A DNA stretch of 64,000 bases from Phycicoccus sp. (GTDB lineage: Bacteria > Actinomycetota > Actinomycetes > Actinomycetales > Dermatophilaceae). The stretch spans positions 1-64,000 of the forward strand of contig JABBOX010000071.1 of the NCBI GenBank assembly GCA_012927555.1. The letters run 5' to 3'. A program made the translations under genes and the position numbers. Positions 18,053 to 26,941 of the stretch are shown one piece after another. The notes beneath the pieces are model-generated. The model had not been told where the DNA came from and made no database searches. It saw nothing but the letters and a program-made list of their open reading frames with translations. Positions within the stretch are counted from its first letter, which is position 1. Each line of letters starts with the position of its first letter.

Positions 18053-19515
18053 CAGGCTTTCTCCCCTCGCACGACCGACAAGACATCATCGCGCACTTGG
18101 GCCATCGTCGCCTCATCCGAGGCCTCGACGTTGAGCCGCAACAGTGGCTCGGTGTTGCTGCCCCGCAGGTTGAACCACCACATCGGCGTCCCCTGATGGG
18201 TCACCGTCATCCCGTCCAGGTCGTCGAACGCCACGTCCTGCCCGTGTTCCCGTGCCCACTGCTGCGCCCATACCCGCACGTTCCCGGTGGCGAGCGCTGC
18301 ATCGGCGACGGTCGAGTTGATCTCGCCGGAAGCGGAATACCGGCTGAACCGGGCGCCCAGCTCGGAGAGCGGGCCCGCCTGCTCGCCCAACGCGGCCAGA
18401 ACGTGCATGGCCGCGAGCATGCCCGTGTCGGCGAACCAGAAGTCGCGGAAGTAGTAGTGGCCAGAGTGCTCGCCACCGAATACCGCCTGATGGCGCGCCA
18501 TCTCGCCCTTGATGAACGAATGCCCGACCCTGGTCCGGATGGCAGTCGCGCCGGCCTCGGCAACGATCTCCGGCACGGCCGCGGACGAGATCACGTTGTA
18601 TACGACCCTCGCCTCCCGCCCGGCTGCGCGTTCCCTGGCGATCTCGCGGGTCGCGACCAGCGCCGTGATCGTCGACGGGCTGACCGGCTCGCCCCGCTCG
18701 TCCACCACGAAGCAGCGATCGGCGTCACCGTCGAACGCGAGCCCGAGGTCGGCACCGTGGGCAACGACCGCGGCCTGGAGGTCGACCAGGTTCTCGGGCG
18801 CCAGCGGGTTGGCCTCGTGGTTGGGGAAGGTTCCGTCCAGCTCGAAGTACAGCGGTATGACGGTCAGCGGCAGCGCGGGCAGCCCGCTCTGGGTGCCCAA
18901 CACCGCGGGCACCGTGTGACCACCCATGCCGTTGCCGGCATCGACGACCACCATCAGGGGTCGGTTCGTCCGGAGGTCAACCAGCCCCCGCAGGAAGACC
19001 GCATAGTCGGTGAGGACGTCGCGCTCGGTGATGGTGCCAGCGGGAGCGTCGACCGGGATCGCAGTCGGCGCCGGTTGTGGCACTGCATCGGAGTCCAGCA
19101 ATGACTGGGCCAGGTCCCTGATCTGTCCCAGGCCGGTGTCCTGCCCGACGGGGCGGGCGCCTGAACGGCAGAGCTTGATGCCGTTGTATTGCGCGGGGTT
19201 GTGGCTGGCGGTGAACATGGCGCCGGGGACGTCGAGGGCGCCGCTCGCGTAGTACAGGCCGTCGGTGGAGCACAGCCCGATGAGGGTGACGTCCAGGCCG
19301 TTGACGGATGCACCTGCCGCGAAGGCTCGGGAAAGGTCGGGCGAGGACTCGCGCATGTCGTGCCCGATGACGATCGACGTCGCGCCGTCGGACAGAGCAA
19401 CCACCTGCGCGAACGCCGACCCGATCGCGAACGCGACGGCGTCGTTCAGTTGTTGCGGCACCAGACCGCGCACGTCATAGGCCTTGATGAACTCGGACAG
19501 TATCGGAGCACTCAC
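18052..19515 (-). CDS. manB: Phosphomannomutase/phosphoglucomutase
   Basis: 487-residue alpha-D-phosphohexomutase that interconverts mannose-6-phosphate and mannose-1-phosphate, the precursor of GDP-mannose and polyprenyl-phosphate-mannose. Seen in order: IKAYDVRGLVPQQL, the active-site serine region MFTASHNPAQYNGIK, the metal-binding loop LAFDGDADRCFVVDE, the sugar-specificity loop GGEHSGHYYFRDFW, and the phosphate-binding RGSNTEPLLRLNVEA. All four functional loops are intact. GTG 19515 is chosen over the longer ORF because conserved sequence starts there. It probably feeds the GT87 mannosyltransferase and other mannosylation in this genome. It lies 10 nt after DUF3499. Confidence 0.94.
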   Translation of the reverse strand: MSAPILSEFIKAYDVRGLVPQQLNDAVAFAIGSAFAQVVALSDGATSIVIGHDMRESSPDLSRAFAAGASVNGLDVTLIGLCSTDGLYYASGALDVPGAMFTASHNPAQYNGIKLCRSGARPVGQDTGLGQIRDLAQSLLDSDAVPQPAPTAIPVDAPAGTITERDVLTDYAVFLRGLVDLRTNRPLMVVVDAGNGMGGHTVPAVLGTQSGLPALPLTVIPLYFELDGTFPNHEANPLAPENLVDLQAAVVAHGADLGLAFDGDADRCFVVDERGEPVSPSTITALVATREIARERAAGREARVVYNVISSAAVPEIVAEAGATAIRTRVGHSFIKGEMARHQAVFGGEHSGHYYFRDFWFADTGMLAAMHVLAALGEQAGPLSELGARFSRYSASGEINSTVADAALATGNVRVWAQQWAREHGQDVAFDDLDGMTVTHQGTPMWWFNLRGSNTEPLLRLNVEASDEATMAQVRDDVLSVVRGEKA

Positions 19516-19525
19516 GTGCTCAAGC

Positions 19526-19906
19526 CTAGCGATCGCGCAGGATCCGCAGGTGGCCGCGCCGACCGGTCTCGATGGTGCCACTCTCGTCGGCCTCGTACGG
19601 CGCGCTCGCGGCGGCGGTCCCAGCGACCTGGCGGGGCCGTCCGGCTTCACGCACGGCATCCGCCAGAGCCAACAGGTCGTCCTGGGTGGGACCGGGGTCC
19701 ACGAACTCCGTTGCGAGGCGGATGGCGTCCCAGCCACGTGGCACGGTCAGACCCTCGGCGTGCGCGGCGCACAAGTCGTAGGTGTGCGGCTCGGCGAAAG
19801 TTGCCAGCGGGCCCAGGACAGCCGTCTGGTCTGAGTAGACGTACGTCAACGTCGCAATGGCGCCACCGGAACAGGCGGTGCGGGAACACTGACGCGACAG
19901 ACTCAC
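19526..19906 (-). CDS. DUF3499 family protein
   Basis: About 126 residues of an actinobacteria-restricted family (Rv3258c-like) of unknown function. The conserved N-terminal block is CSRTACSGGAIATLTYVYSD, followed by AVLGPLATFAEPHTYDLC and AHAEGLTVPRGW. The spaced cysteines and histidines (C..C, C, H) hint at a metal site. The C-terminal third is variable. GTG 19906 is selected because conserved sequence starts right after it; the track GTG at 19942 is possible and neither has a good ribosome site. It is the first gene of the manB block and lies divergent to the zincin-like gene, as in mycobacteria. Confidence 0.85.
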   Translation of the reverse strand: MSLSRQCSRTACSGGAIATLTYVYSDQTAVLGPLATFAEPHTYDLCAAHAEGLTVPRGWDAIRLATEFVDPGPTQDDLLALADAVREAGRPRQVAGTAAASAPYEADESGTIETGRRGHLRILRDR

Positions 19907-19965
19907 GGATGGACTGTATTCCCCATCACCGACACCCCGCACACACCACGCCGTAATGTTGAGTC

Positions 19966-20403
19966 ATGACCTCTGCGAGCGCCCCGATACGGCCTCGTCG
20001 GGACCGTCACGGCCGAGGTCTGCGGGGCCCGATGGCCTGGCCGCCGGTGCCCGCGATGGCCACGCGAGCCGAGCAGTTCGACGAGCTCGTGCTCGACGCT
20101 GCAGCCCGGATCGAGCAGCGCCTCGGGCGGCCGTTGGGTGACGCGGAGTTCGCGGTTGAGGACGTGCCGCCCAGCGATCCCGCGCCGTGGGAGTCCTCGG
20201 ATGTGCCCCTGGGTCGGCTGTTTGCCGCGCAGGGCAAGATGCCTGCGCGCATCGTGGTCTATCGGCGGCCCGTCGAGACCAGGGCCACCGACTCCCGCGA
20301 GCTCGCGGCCTTGGTCAACGACGTGGTCGTCGAGCAGGCTGCGTCGCTGTTGGGTGTCGACCCACGTGAGCTCGACGAGGGCTACGACCCCGACGGCGAC
20401 TAG
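19966..20403 (+). CDS. Metallopeptidase-family (zincin-fold) protein lacking the HExxH motif
   Basis: 145 residues matching the small zincin-like family next to DUF3499 (Rv3259 type). The N-terminus has the basic RRDRHGRGLRGP typical of actinobacterial members, then RAEQFDELVLDAAARIE and the core VEDVPPSD. Where true members carry HExxHH this protein reads VVVEQAASLLGVDP, so the zinc ligands are gone and peptidase activity is not expected. A scaffolding or binding role is more likely. It is divergent from DUF3499 and convergent with the DUF5719 gene. Confidence 0.85.
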   Translation: MTSASAPIRPRRDRHGRGLRGPMAWPPVPAMATRAEQFDELVLDAAARIEQRLGRPLGDAEFAVEDVPPSDPAPWESSDVPLGRLFAAQGKMPARIVVYRRPVETRATDSRELAALVNDVVVEQAASLLGVDPRELDEGYDPDGD

Positions 20404-20436
20404 GTCTCACCAGCGGCGAAGAGGTCTCGCCAGCGC

Positions 20437-21930
20437 TCAGTTGCGCAGCTCTCGCAGCCGGACTGAGGTGGAAGTCAAGGTGAGATCCGCCAGCGGCGTC
20501 ACGCTCAACAACGTTCCGTCGGCGGCGGTGACCCACGTCAGGACGGCAGCCCGGACGCCACCTGTCAGAGGAGTGACCCACACGGACGTGGCGCCGTCCA
20601 ACGCCAGCGAAGACACCGAATCTGCCCCAATGGCAACCTCTTTCGTGCTGGCCTGGCCAGTGGCATCCACCGTCGTCACCTGGACCGACGCAGGATGGTA
20701 CGTCGCCGCGAGCTCAAGTCGCCCCATGAGTCCGGTGCCTCCTGGCCCGTCCAATGCCTTGCGATCCAGAGCCATTCCGGCCAATGTCGTGATTGGCGCA
20801 GAAGCACCAGACCAGGCCAGATCGGACGCAGCGCCGGGGGCCAGTCGTCGGTCGATCATCGCTGCGGCAACCACTGGTACGTCGGCCCGAACCTGGACGG
20901 CATAGGCGTCCGGTGGCAATGCGCTGAGATCGACGTCCTTCGTGCTGTGAGCCGCCAAGCGTGTCACACCGTTGGCATCCAAGGGTTTCGGGCCGCTTGC
21001 GGTGAGCACGCGCGCCTCGACGACGGCCTCACCGTCCCCCGGCACGGCAATCCGAAGGGTCGCTCGACCCTCGATCGCCACACCCGCCATGACCTGCTCA
21101 CGGGCCGGTGCCGCCACCGGTGCCGTGTCGTCGCCACCACGAGAGATGACGCCATCGAGCCAGGCGTCACTCAGGACGGCAGCGACCTCGCCCCCCTGGA
21201 CGACGACGTGGATAACCGGCGACGGCTCGGACCCGGCGATGGCATCGAGCAGGACGACCGTTCGCGCGCGCGGGCCGACGACCAGGCCATGGCCGTTGGG
21301 CGACTGGATCGGGCCGTTGACACCGAGGACGGTGAGATCGACCGTCACGGGGTTTGGCCCGGGGTTGGTCAGGACAAGGCGTTCCCGACGACCCGGATCA
21401 CCACCCCCTGCGATGAGCCACGAGGAGGCCGCGGCCGGCACACAGGCGGCGGTGACCAGCCCACGGTTGTCCCCGCTCGTGACCCAGGAGCGTTGCGTGG
21501 CAACGGTTCCCGGTGCCATCGCACCATCTCCTGCGACCAATGCGGACTGCGCCGTGGAGATCGTGGCCGAGGTGGTCTGGCCGCGCACAGTGACCGGGGC
21601 GGCCCATGTTCCACCGGTCGGCAGGCCGCTCATCGTGAGGGTTCCGGCGTTCTGGCCGACGGCAAGACCTGTCGGCAAGGCAGAGTCCGGGGCGGCTGCG
21701 GCCGTCACGGACACCACCTGTGCCAGTGAGTCCGTCAGGCCCGCGATGCCGAGCGCCTCAGGTCCGGGGCAGATCGCCTGGGCCTGCGTGATCGGTTCCA
21801 CGCGCGGCGTCGTCGCCGAAGCATGGCTGGTCCCGCGTACCAGGCTCAACGGTGCCGGCAGGTAGGCCACGCCAAGGACCAGCCCGGAGCCTGCGACCAC
21901 GACGGTGAGCGAGCGCAATACACCTCTCAT
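20437..21930 (-). CDS. DUF5719 family secreted/membrane-anchored protein
   Basis: 497 residues. An N-terminal hydrophobic segment (LTVVVAGSGLVLGVAYL) acts as signal anchor or signal peptide, and the rest is an exported beta-rich domain with repeated short strands (for example LVLTNPGPNPVTVDLTVLG and VHVVVQGGEVAAVLSDAWLDG). Function is unknown. It is translationally coupled to the giant GT2 gene by an ATGA overlap, a pairing common in actinobacteria, so it likely assists that enzyme outside the membrane. ATG 21930 is chosen because of this overlap and the signal peptide; the track start lies inside the GT2 gene. Confidence 0.82.
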   Translation of the reverse strand: MRGVLRSLTVVVAGSGLVLGVAYLPAPLSLVRGTSHASATTPRVEPITQAQAICPGPEALGIAGLTDSLAQVVSVTAAAAPDSALPTGLAVGQNAGTLTMSGLPTGGTWAAPVTVRGQTTSATISTAQSALVAGDGAMAPGTVATQRSWVTSGDNRGLVTAACVPAAASSWLIAGGGDPGRRERLVLTNPGPNPVTVDLTVLGVNGPIQSPNGHGLVVGPRARTVVLLDAIAGSEPSPVIHVVVQGGEVAAVLSDAWLDGVISRGGDDTAPVAAPAREQVMAGVAIEGRATLRIAVPGDGEAVVEARVLTASGPKPLDANGVTRLAAHSTKDVDLSALPPDAYAVQVRADVPVVAAAMIDRRLAPGAASDLAWSGASAPITTLAGMALDRKALDGPGGTGLMGRLELAATYHPASVQVTTVDATGQASTKEVAIGADSVSSLALDGATSVWVTPLTGGVRAAVLTWVTAADGTLLSVTPLADLTLTSTSVRLRELRN

Positions 21931-24900
21931 GAGGTCCTCCGTCGACGGGACGAGCCGAACGGCGCTGCCAGGAAGATAACGGCCAGGAGAAGACCCAGCT
22001 GCCCCCAACGCCACCACGGGTGGGAAGGCGCCAGAGTGATGGTGAGCCGACCCGCGCTGGAGGGCAGGTCGTATGCCGGCTGCCCCCCGCCGCCGATAGC
22101 GGTCAGCTCACGCCCCGAGAACATCACCCGCGCGTGGTCTGCCCATCCGGGGGGCTCGGCCACGACTAGTCGACGACCGACGGCGGCCACGCGAGCCGTC
22201 GCCACGCCGACGCGCACATCGGTCTGACCATGGTCCCCGGTGACCGAAATCGAATGGAGCGGCACGCCCGTGGCGTCCTCGAGCCGGAGCCGCGACGAGC
22301 TCATCGCATTGGCGAGCGGCAGGACTCTCCACAGAATCAGCGCCTGGCTGTCGCCGAGCCTGGTCAACCCCGCCGTGGCGTCAAGTCGTCGGACCAACGG
22401 CTCGGTCGGCGCACCCCGGAACCCCACGAACCCCACACCAAGATCAGCGAGCATGTTGCGCGCAGCGTTGACCGACGTCCCATCGCGCTCATCAAGCGCG
22501 ATCTTGACGGTGGCGGCCAAAAGCGGGTCAGGCTCAGCAGCAACGGTCGGTAGGTCGCGGACAATCGTGCCGGGCTCACTGCCCAGCAGCCGATAGCCGA
22601 TGACGCCTGCATCACGGTTCAGGACGAGGAGGCGGCTGCCCACGGGCCCCTGGGCCTGGTCTGCTGCGACGGCGGGCATGCCGGGAGTCGTCGCGGTCAC
22701 CGTATGGCCGACGCCGAGCCAGCCGGCCCACGCGACACGCGCCACCATGCCGAGGACGGCTGCGACGACGACAGGGGCGACGAGGACCTGACGCCAACCG
22801 AAGCCGGCGTGTGAGAGCCGACCCGCCAGCCCGTCGAACCCGAGCACTGCGGCCGCGATCAACGCCAACGCTGCGATGTCGAGCCCGGTGCCGGCCCAGA
22901 CGGTGATCGGTGCCCCCGAACCGGCCATGTCCGCAGGGATCAGGACCGCGATGACGTGCGGAGACGCCAAGCCAAGTGCCATGCCAAACACCGCGAGAAA
23001 CGCAAGCGCGGTCATCGCCCGGGAGACCTTGTCGCGCCGGATCAGCGCGACGACACCCGCCAGGACGAGCGGGGCCGAGAGCAGCACCGGATAGGAACCC
23101 GGACCACCCGGGTGAAGCAGGGCGAGCTGCCACGGCGCCGAGGTCTCGTCATGCCAGCGCGCCAGGCCCGGCCCGCCCAGCAGAAGAAGCGGGTCAGCGA
23201 CCAGGCGCAGGATCCACGGCCCCAACAGTCCGACTGGGACCAGCAGGAGCAGCAAGGCGTGGAGACGGGTTGTGCCGTGCCCGACGACGATCAACACCAG
23301 AGCAAAGACAGCCGCCAGCAAGGCCAGCACAGGGTTGAAGGCACCGAGCACGGCCATGGCCAGCGCGGTGCCGAAGGTCATCGACGCACGGGTGGATCGC
23401 CGTGTGGCGCCGACGAATCCGGCTGCCACCACGGGAAGCAGGATGTGGGCGACAACGGCGCCCAACCGTCCGCTCGCCTGCGCTGTGGTCAGGGTCGCCA
23501 GCGACGCCCAGGCCAACGCCGCCCACGCCCGCGGCCAGGGTGCCCGAGTGGCGACTCGAGCCGCGAGGTACGCCGTCCACGCGGACAGGGGGATGGCCCC
23601 GGCCAGCAGCCAGCTGATCGCGACCCCGACCGAGGCGGTGGGAGCATCGATGAACGGCAGGTGCTCGACGACCCAGGCCCCCGACGACAGGACCGGCAGA
23701 TAGGGAGCCGGCTCGATGGCATTTCCCAGGCCCGCCCCGTGCCACCCGTCGAGCCATGCGTGCCAGAGCCCGGACGCATCGCCGGACACCGGGAACAGCT
23801 CACCGCCGGCCACCCCAAGACCGTTGGGGGAGATGAGCTTCCCGATCAGCGAGCGCCACGTCGCGATCGACAGCAGGGCGCCGACCAGCACTGCCAGGAA
23901 GCCGGGATGGCGCACGACTCGAGCGACGACTCCAACCGGCAGCCCCTCAAGAGACTCGCTGTCCTCGGAGACAGGCCCAGTCTCCAGAGCCTGCGCGATG
24001 CCGACGCGGTCATCGGAGGACGACGCCGACCGGGTCTCGGCCGCCTCGTGGACCGCGTCAAGCGCCTGGTGGAACCCGTCTCGCGGCGAGACGAACAGCC
24101 CGCGCAGGTCGCGACGCCGGATCCGCCGTACGCCGCGTGCCCGCCACCGCGCCGCCAGCGGACGCCAGGGCGAAAACAACGACCCGAGGTCGCCCAGCTC
24201 ATCCCAGGCCCGCCGGGGCTGCTTGACCACGAGCAGGACTGCCGCCGATACGAGGCTGGCCGCAGCGATCCAGAGCGCAAGGAAGGGCACGGCATACGGG
24301 GAGCTTCTGGCAAGCGCAACCTGACGGCCATGGCTGCGGTCGCGGCGTCTGGCAGCGTCGGCCGAGAAACCGGTCGAGCGCGCGCCGTTCGCCGTGGCCG
24401 CAGCTTCGCGCATGCGTGCCCGGGGCACGACCACGACCCGATGACCGGCCAGGTGCGCCCTCCAACACAGATCCAGTCCATCGCCGAACTGCCCGAGCTT
24501 GGGGTCGAAACCACCGATCGAGTCGAAGACCTCGCGCCGGATGAGCATCCCCGAGGTGTTGACACTCAGGACGTCGCCACGGTGGTCATGCTGACCCTGG
24601 TCAGGCTCGCCAGGCGCCGGACCTCCTGCGCGCCCCCCCGCACGAGTGACCTGCTGCCCCACCTGGAGCAGACGCGACGGGTCGTCCCACGTGGTGAGCT
24701 TGGGGCCGGCGACTCCGACCGAGGGTGACCGGCGGGCCGCATCCAGCAGATGGTCGAGGGCCCGGGGCTCGGCAGCGCTGTCGTCATGCAGCAGCCAGAG
24801 CCACTCCCCCTGACTGAGCCCGCCGAACGTCGATGTGTTGAGGCTGGGGTCGCCGCCGATGGCCCCCACGGACCACACCGACCTCGCAAGCAGGTGGTCC

Positions 24901-25241
24901 ACCGCGCGACCCACCGCATCACCAAAGGTGCTCCCGCGAGTGGCGGTGATCGTCTGGACGTCGCCGATCGCCTGCCGGATCCGTTCGTGGGAGGCCGCAA
25001 TCAAACGGCTGTCATCGGTGGAGCCCGTGTCGACGATGACCAACCGATCCAGCGGGCGCGTCTGGAGTCCTAGGGCGTCCAGGCACTCGTTCAGCCACGC
25101 CGCGCCGTCATGGACGACCAGCACTCCCGTGACAATGACCGGTCTCACAGCAGGACGCGGGACCCCCTGATCGCTGGTTGGCGACGTCTCCGTGTTCGGC
25201 GAGAGCTGGTGGATCGCGTCACGGGGCGGGGCGAGCGTCAT
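21927..25241 (-). CDS. Very large GT2 membrane glycosyltransferase
   Basis: About 1,104 residues. An N-terminal GT-A domain (residues about 35-330) has TGVLVVHDGAAWLNECL, VIVDTGSTDDSR and the acidic catalytic region WLWLLHDDSA. It is followed by a linker and a long C-terminal half with about twelve hydrophobic segments and a final extracytoplasmic beta region. The design, a cytosolic GT2 domain joined to a polytopic unit, fits an enzyme that makes and exports or transfers a polysaccharide or lipid-linked sugar; the substrate is unknown. ATG 25241, 36 nt after whiB2, is preferred over the long track ORF because the extra N-terminus overlaps whiB2. It is coupled to DUF5719 downstream. Confidence 0.86.
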   Translation of the reverse strand: MTLAPPRDAIHQLSPNTETSPTSDQGVPRPAVRPVIVTGVLVVHDGAAWLNECLDALGLQTRPLDRLVIVDTGSTDDSRLIAASHERIRQAIGDVQTITATRGSTFGDAVGRAVDHLLARSVWSVGAIGGDPSLNTSTFGGLSQGEWLWLLHDDSAAEPRALDHLLDAARRSPSVGVAGPKLTTWDDPSRLLQVGQQVTRAGGRAGGPAPGEPDQGQHDHRGDVLSVNTSGMLIRREVFDSIGGFDPKLGQFGDGLDLCWRAHLAGHRVVVVPRARMREAAATANGARSTGFSADAARRRDRSHGRQVALARSSPYAVPFLALWIAAASLVSAAVLLVVKQPRRAWDELGDLGSLFSPWRPLAARWRARGVRRIRRRDLRGLFVSPRDGFHQALDAVHEAAETRSASSSDDRVGIAQALETGPVSEDSESLEGLPVGVVARVVRHPGFLAVLVGALLSIATWRSLIGKLISPNGLGVAGGELFPVSGDASGLWHAWLDGWHGAGLGNAIEPAPYLPVLSSGAWVVEHLPFIDAPTASVGVAISWLLAGAIPLSAWTAYLAARVATRAPWPRAWAALAWASLATLTTAQASGRLGAVVAHILLPVVAAGFVGATRRSTRASMTFGTALAMAVLGAFNPVLALLAAVFALVLIVVGHGTTRLHALLLLLVPVGLLGPWILRLVADPLLLLGGPGLARWHDETSAPWQLALLHPGGPGSYPVLLSAPLVLAGVVALIRRDKVSRAMTALAFLAVFGMALGLASPHVIAVLIPADMAGSGAPITVWAGTGLDIAALALIAAAVLGFDGLAGRLSHAGFGWRQVLVAPVVVAAVLGMVARVAWAGWLGVGHTVTATTPGMPAVAADQAQGPVGSRLLVLNRDAGVIGYRLLGSEPGTIVRDLPTVAAEPDPLLAATVKIALDERDGTSVNAARNMLADLGVGFVGFRGAPTEPLVRRLDATAGLTRLGDSQALILWRVLPLANAMSSSRLRLEDATGVPLHSISVTGDHGQTDVRVGVATARVAAVGRRLVVAEPPGWADHARVMFSGRELTAIGGGGQPAYDLPSSAGRLTITLAPSHPWWRWGQLGLLLAVIFLAAPFGSSRRRRTS

Positions 25242-25276
25242 CAGGTCAGGACAGTCCCGCGGCGTCGCCGAAGCGA

Positions 25277-25555
25277 CTAGACCGCATGCTTCTTGAGCTT
25301 GCGACGCTCGCGCTCGGACAGCCCACCCCAGATACCGAACCGCTCGTCGTGCGCGAGCGCGTACTCCAGGCACTCGCCGCGCACATCGCAACCCACACAG
25401 ACCGTCTTGGCCTCACGGGTGGAGCCGCCCTTCTCAGGGAAGAACGCCTCGGGATCGGTCTGCGCGCACAAAGCGCGCTCCTGCCAGGAGAGCTCACCCT
25501 CGTCCTCGGCGGCTTGGATCAGTTCCATGTTCGTGATCAGCTGTAGCTCTCGCAC
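25277..25555 (-). CDS. whiB2: WhiB2-type iron-sulfur transcription regulator
   Basis: About 92 residues. Four cysteines ligate a [4Fe-4S] cluster: one in WQERALCAQTDPEAFF and three in CVGCDVRGEC. Then comes the Wbl signature FGIWGGLSERERRKLKKHAV with a basic tail. The sequence is closest in feel to WhiB2/WhmD, the essential septation regulator, rather than to WhiB1 or WhiB7, and its place next to the F420 genes matches Rv3260c. GTG 25555 follows a strong GAGGAGG site; ATG 25528 is an alternative. It is transcribed away from cofD. Confidence 0.93.
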   Translation of the reverse strand: MRELQLITNMELIQAAEDEGELSWQERALCAQTDPEAFFPEKGGSTREAKTVCVGCDVRGECLEYALAHDERFGIWGGLSERERRKLKKHAV

Positions 25556-25868
25556 GGCCCCTCCTCGACCCAACAATCGCCAGTAGTAGTGTTGATCGAA
25601 CCTGTCGGGAAAATCCGCGCGCGGCCCCCGACCGATAGCCAATCCCGCCTTCACAATCTGCTGGGAAGAGCTCTGCGCCGAAGTGATCCCGTCGGGCGTT
25701 CCCGTTGGATGACAACAATGGAATTACACGCGTGTCATACGTGGAAGTCAAGCGGTTCTCTGATATTGGACATCTGGTCTGGGGGGACAAATAGCGCATA
25801 ACGCCCACAGGTCTCTTCCAGCCTCAAACACGACCGAAATCACCAACCGGGGCCACGTCCCGGCAGTC
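25556..25868. promoter_or_regulatory. whiB2/cofD divergent intergenic region with palindrome
   Basis: With the tandem repeat below, this gap of 366 bp between divergent whiB2 and cofD is the longest non-coding stretch in the central part of the window and must contain both promoters. I see no gene in it. A perfect 10-bp palindrome ACACGCGTGT lies at 25726-25735, in a locally AT-richer stretch (CAACAATGGAATT). This could be an operator, but no matching regulator can be named. Confidence 0.4.
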
Positions 25869-25914
25869 GGTCTCGACCCACCCCGACAGACGGTTTCGAC
25901 TCGCCCTGACAGAC
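25869..25914 (+). repeat. Imperfect 23-bp tandem repeat just upstream of cofD
   Basis: Two adjacent 23-bp units, 25869-25891 and 25892-25914, match at 19 of 23 positions; both begin GGT-TCGAC and end GACAGAC. The second unit ends 7 bp before the cofD ATG, where no clear ribosome site is visible. It may be a regulatory duplication or a chance duplication in the 5' region. Confidence 0.55.
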
Positions 25915-25921
25915 TGCCGCC

Positions 25922-26941
25922 ATGCGCATCACCGCCTTGGCCGGTGGAGTGGGCGGAGCACGCTTCTTGCGTGGTTTGCGCGCCCACCTCAACCGCACGC
26001 CCGCCCTGTCCGACTCCACGATCACCGTTATCGGCAACACCGGCGACGACATCACCCTGTTCGGGCTGCGGGTCTGCCCCGACCTCGACACCGTCATGTA
26101 CACGCTCGGCGGCGGCATCAACGAGGAACAGGGCTGGGGCCGCGCCGACGAGACACAGTCCGTCCAGGGCGAGCTCGCGGCATACGGGGCGGTACCGCAG
26201 TGGTTCGGTCTCGGCGACCGCGACTTCGGCACCCATATCGCGCGCAGCCAGTGGCTGGGGCAGGGCCTCTCGCTATCGGAGGTGACCGCTCGGCTGTGCG
26301 ACCGCTGGGGCCTGCCCGATCAGGGCGTGCGACTGCTGCCGATGTCGGACTCCCCCGTCGAGACCCACGTCGTCATCGACAGTGAAGACGGCGGTGGCGA
26401 CGGTGATGGTGCGGGTGGCGGCCCGCAGCGAGCGGTTCACTTCCAGGAGTGGTGGGTCCGGATGCGCGCCGCCGTCCCCGCCCGGAAGTTCATCGCCGTC
26501 GGCATGGACCGTGCCACCGCTGCGCCCGGCGTGCTCGACGCCATCCGAGAGGCCGACATCATCCTGCTGCCCCCGAGCAACCCGGTCGTCTCCATCGGCA
26601 TCATCCTGGGAGTGCCGGGGGTGCGGGATGCGTTGCGTGGCAGCGTCGCTCCGGTCGTCGGCGTGTCCCCGCTGATCGGTGGCGCGCCCGTTCGCGGACA
26701 TGCCGACGCCTGCCTGACTGCCATCGGGGTCGAGTGCACGGCGCAGGCCGTGGCCGGCCTCTACGCGGACTTCCTGGATGGCTGGCTGGTGGATGACCTG
26801 GATGAGCCGGGTATCGGGTTCCCTCCCCGGCTCGAGGTCCAGGCCCGACCACTGTGGATGAACGACCTCGAGACGACCGCAGATATCGCCGGGGCGGCCG
26901 TCGATCTCGCTCTGAAGCTTCGCAGGACTCCTTCGGTATGA
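25922..26941 (+). CDS. fbiA: 2-phospho-L-lactate transferase CofD/FbiA (F420 biosynthesis)
   Basis: 339-residue cytosolic enzyme that joins the phosphoenolpyruvate- or lactyl-derived guanylyl donor to the deazaflavin FO, forming (dehydro)F420-0. Seen: the N-terminal nucleotide-binding motif ALAGGVGGARFLRGL, TVIGNTGDDITLFGL, DLDTVMYTLGG, the ILLPPSNPVVSIGIIL segment and SPLIGGAPVRGHAD. All are core CofD motifs and the length is normal. The gene is coupled to cofE by a 4-bp ATGA overlap. Together they show that this organism makes coenzyme F420 if FO synthase and CofC/FbiD are elsewhere. Confidence 0.96.
   Translation: MRITALAGGVGGARFLRGLRAHLNRTPALSDSTITVIGNTGDDITLFGLRVCPDLDTVMYTLGGGINEEQGWGRADETQSVQGELAAYGAVPQWFGLGDRDFGTHIARSQWLGQGLSLSEVTARLCDRWGLPDQGVRLLPMSDSPVETHVVIDSEDGGGDGDGAGGGPQRAVHFQEWWVRMRAAVPARKFIAVGMDRATAAPGVLDAIREADIILLPPSNPVVSIGIILGVPGVRDALRGSVAPVVGVSPLIGGAPVRGHADACLTAIGVECTAQAVAGLYADFLDGWLVDDLDEPGIGFPPRLEVQARPLWMNDLETTADIAGAAVDLALKLRRTPSV

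Noticed and set aside
22956-24728. 590-residue plus-strand ORF inside the giant GT2 gene
   Set aside because: Antisense shadow with R/Q/G/P-rich composition and no motif; the minus frame has GT2 motifs and membrane helices.
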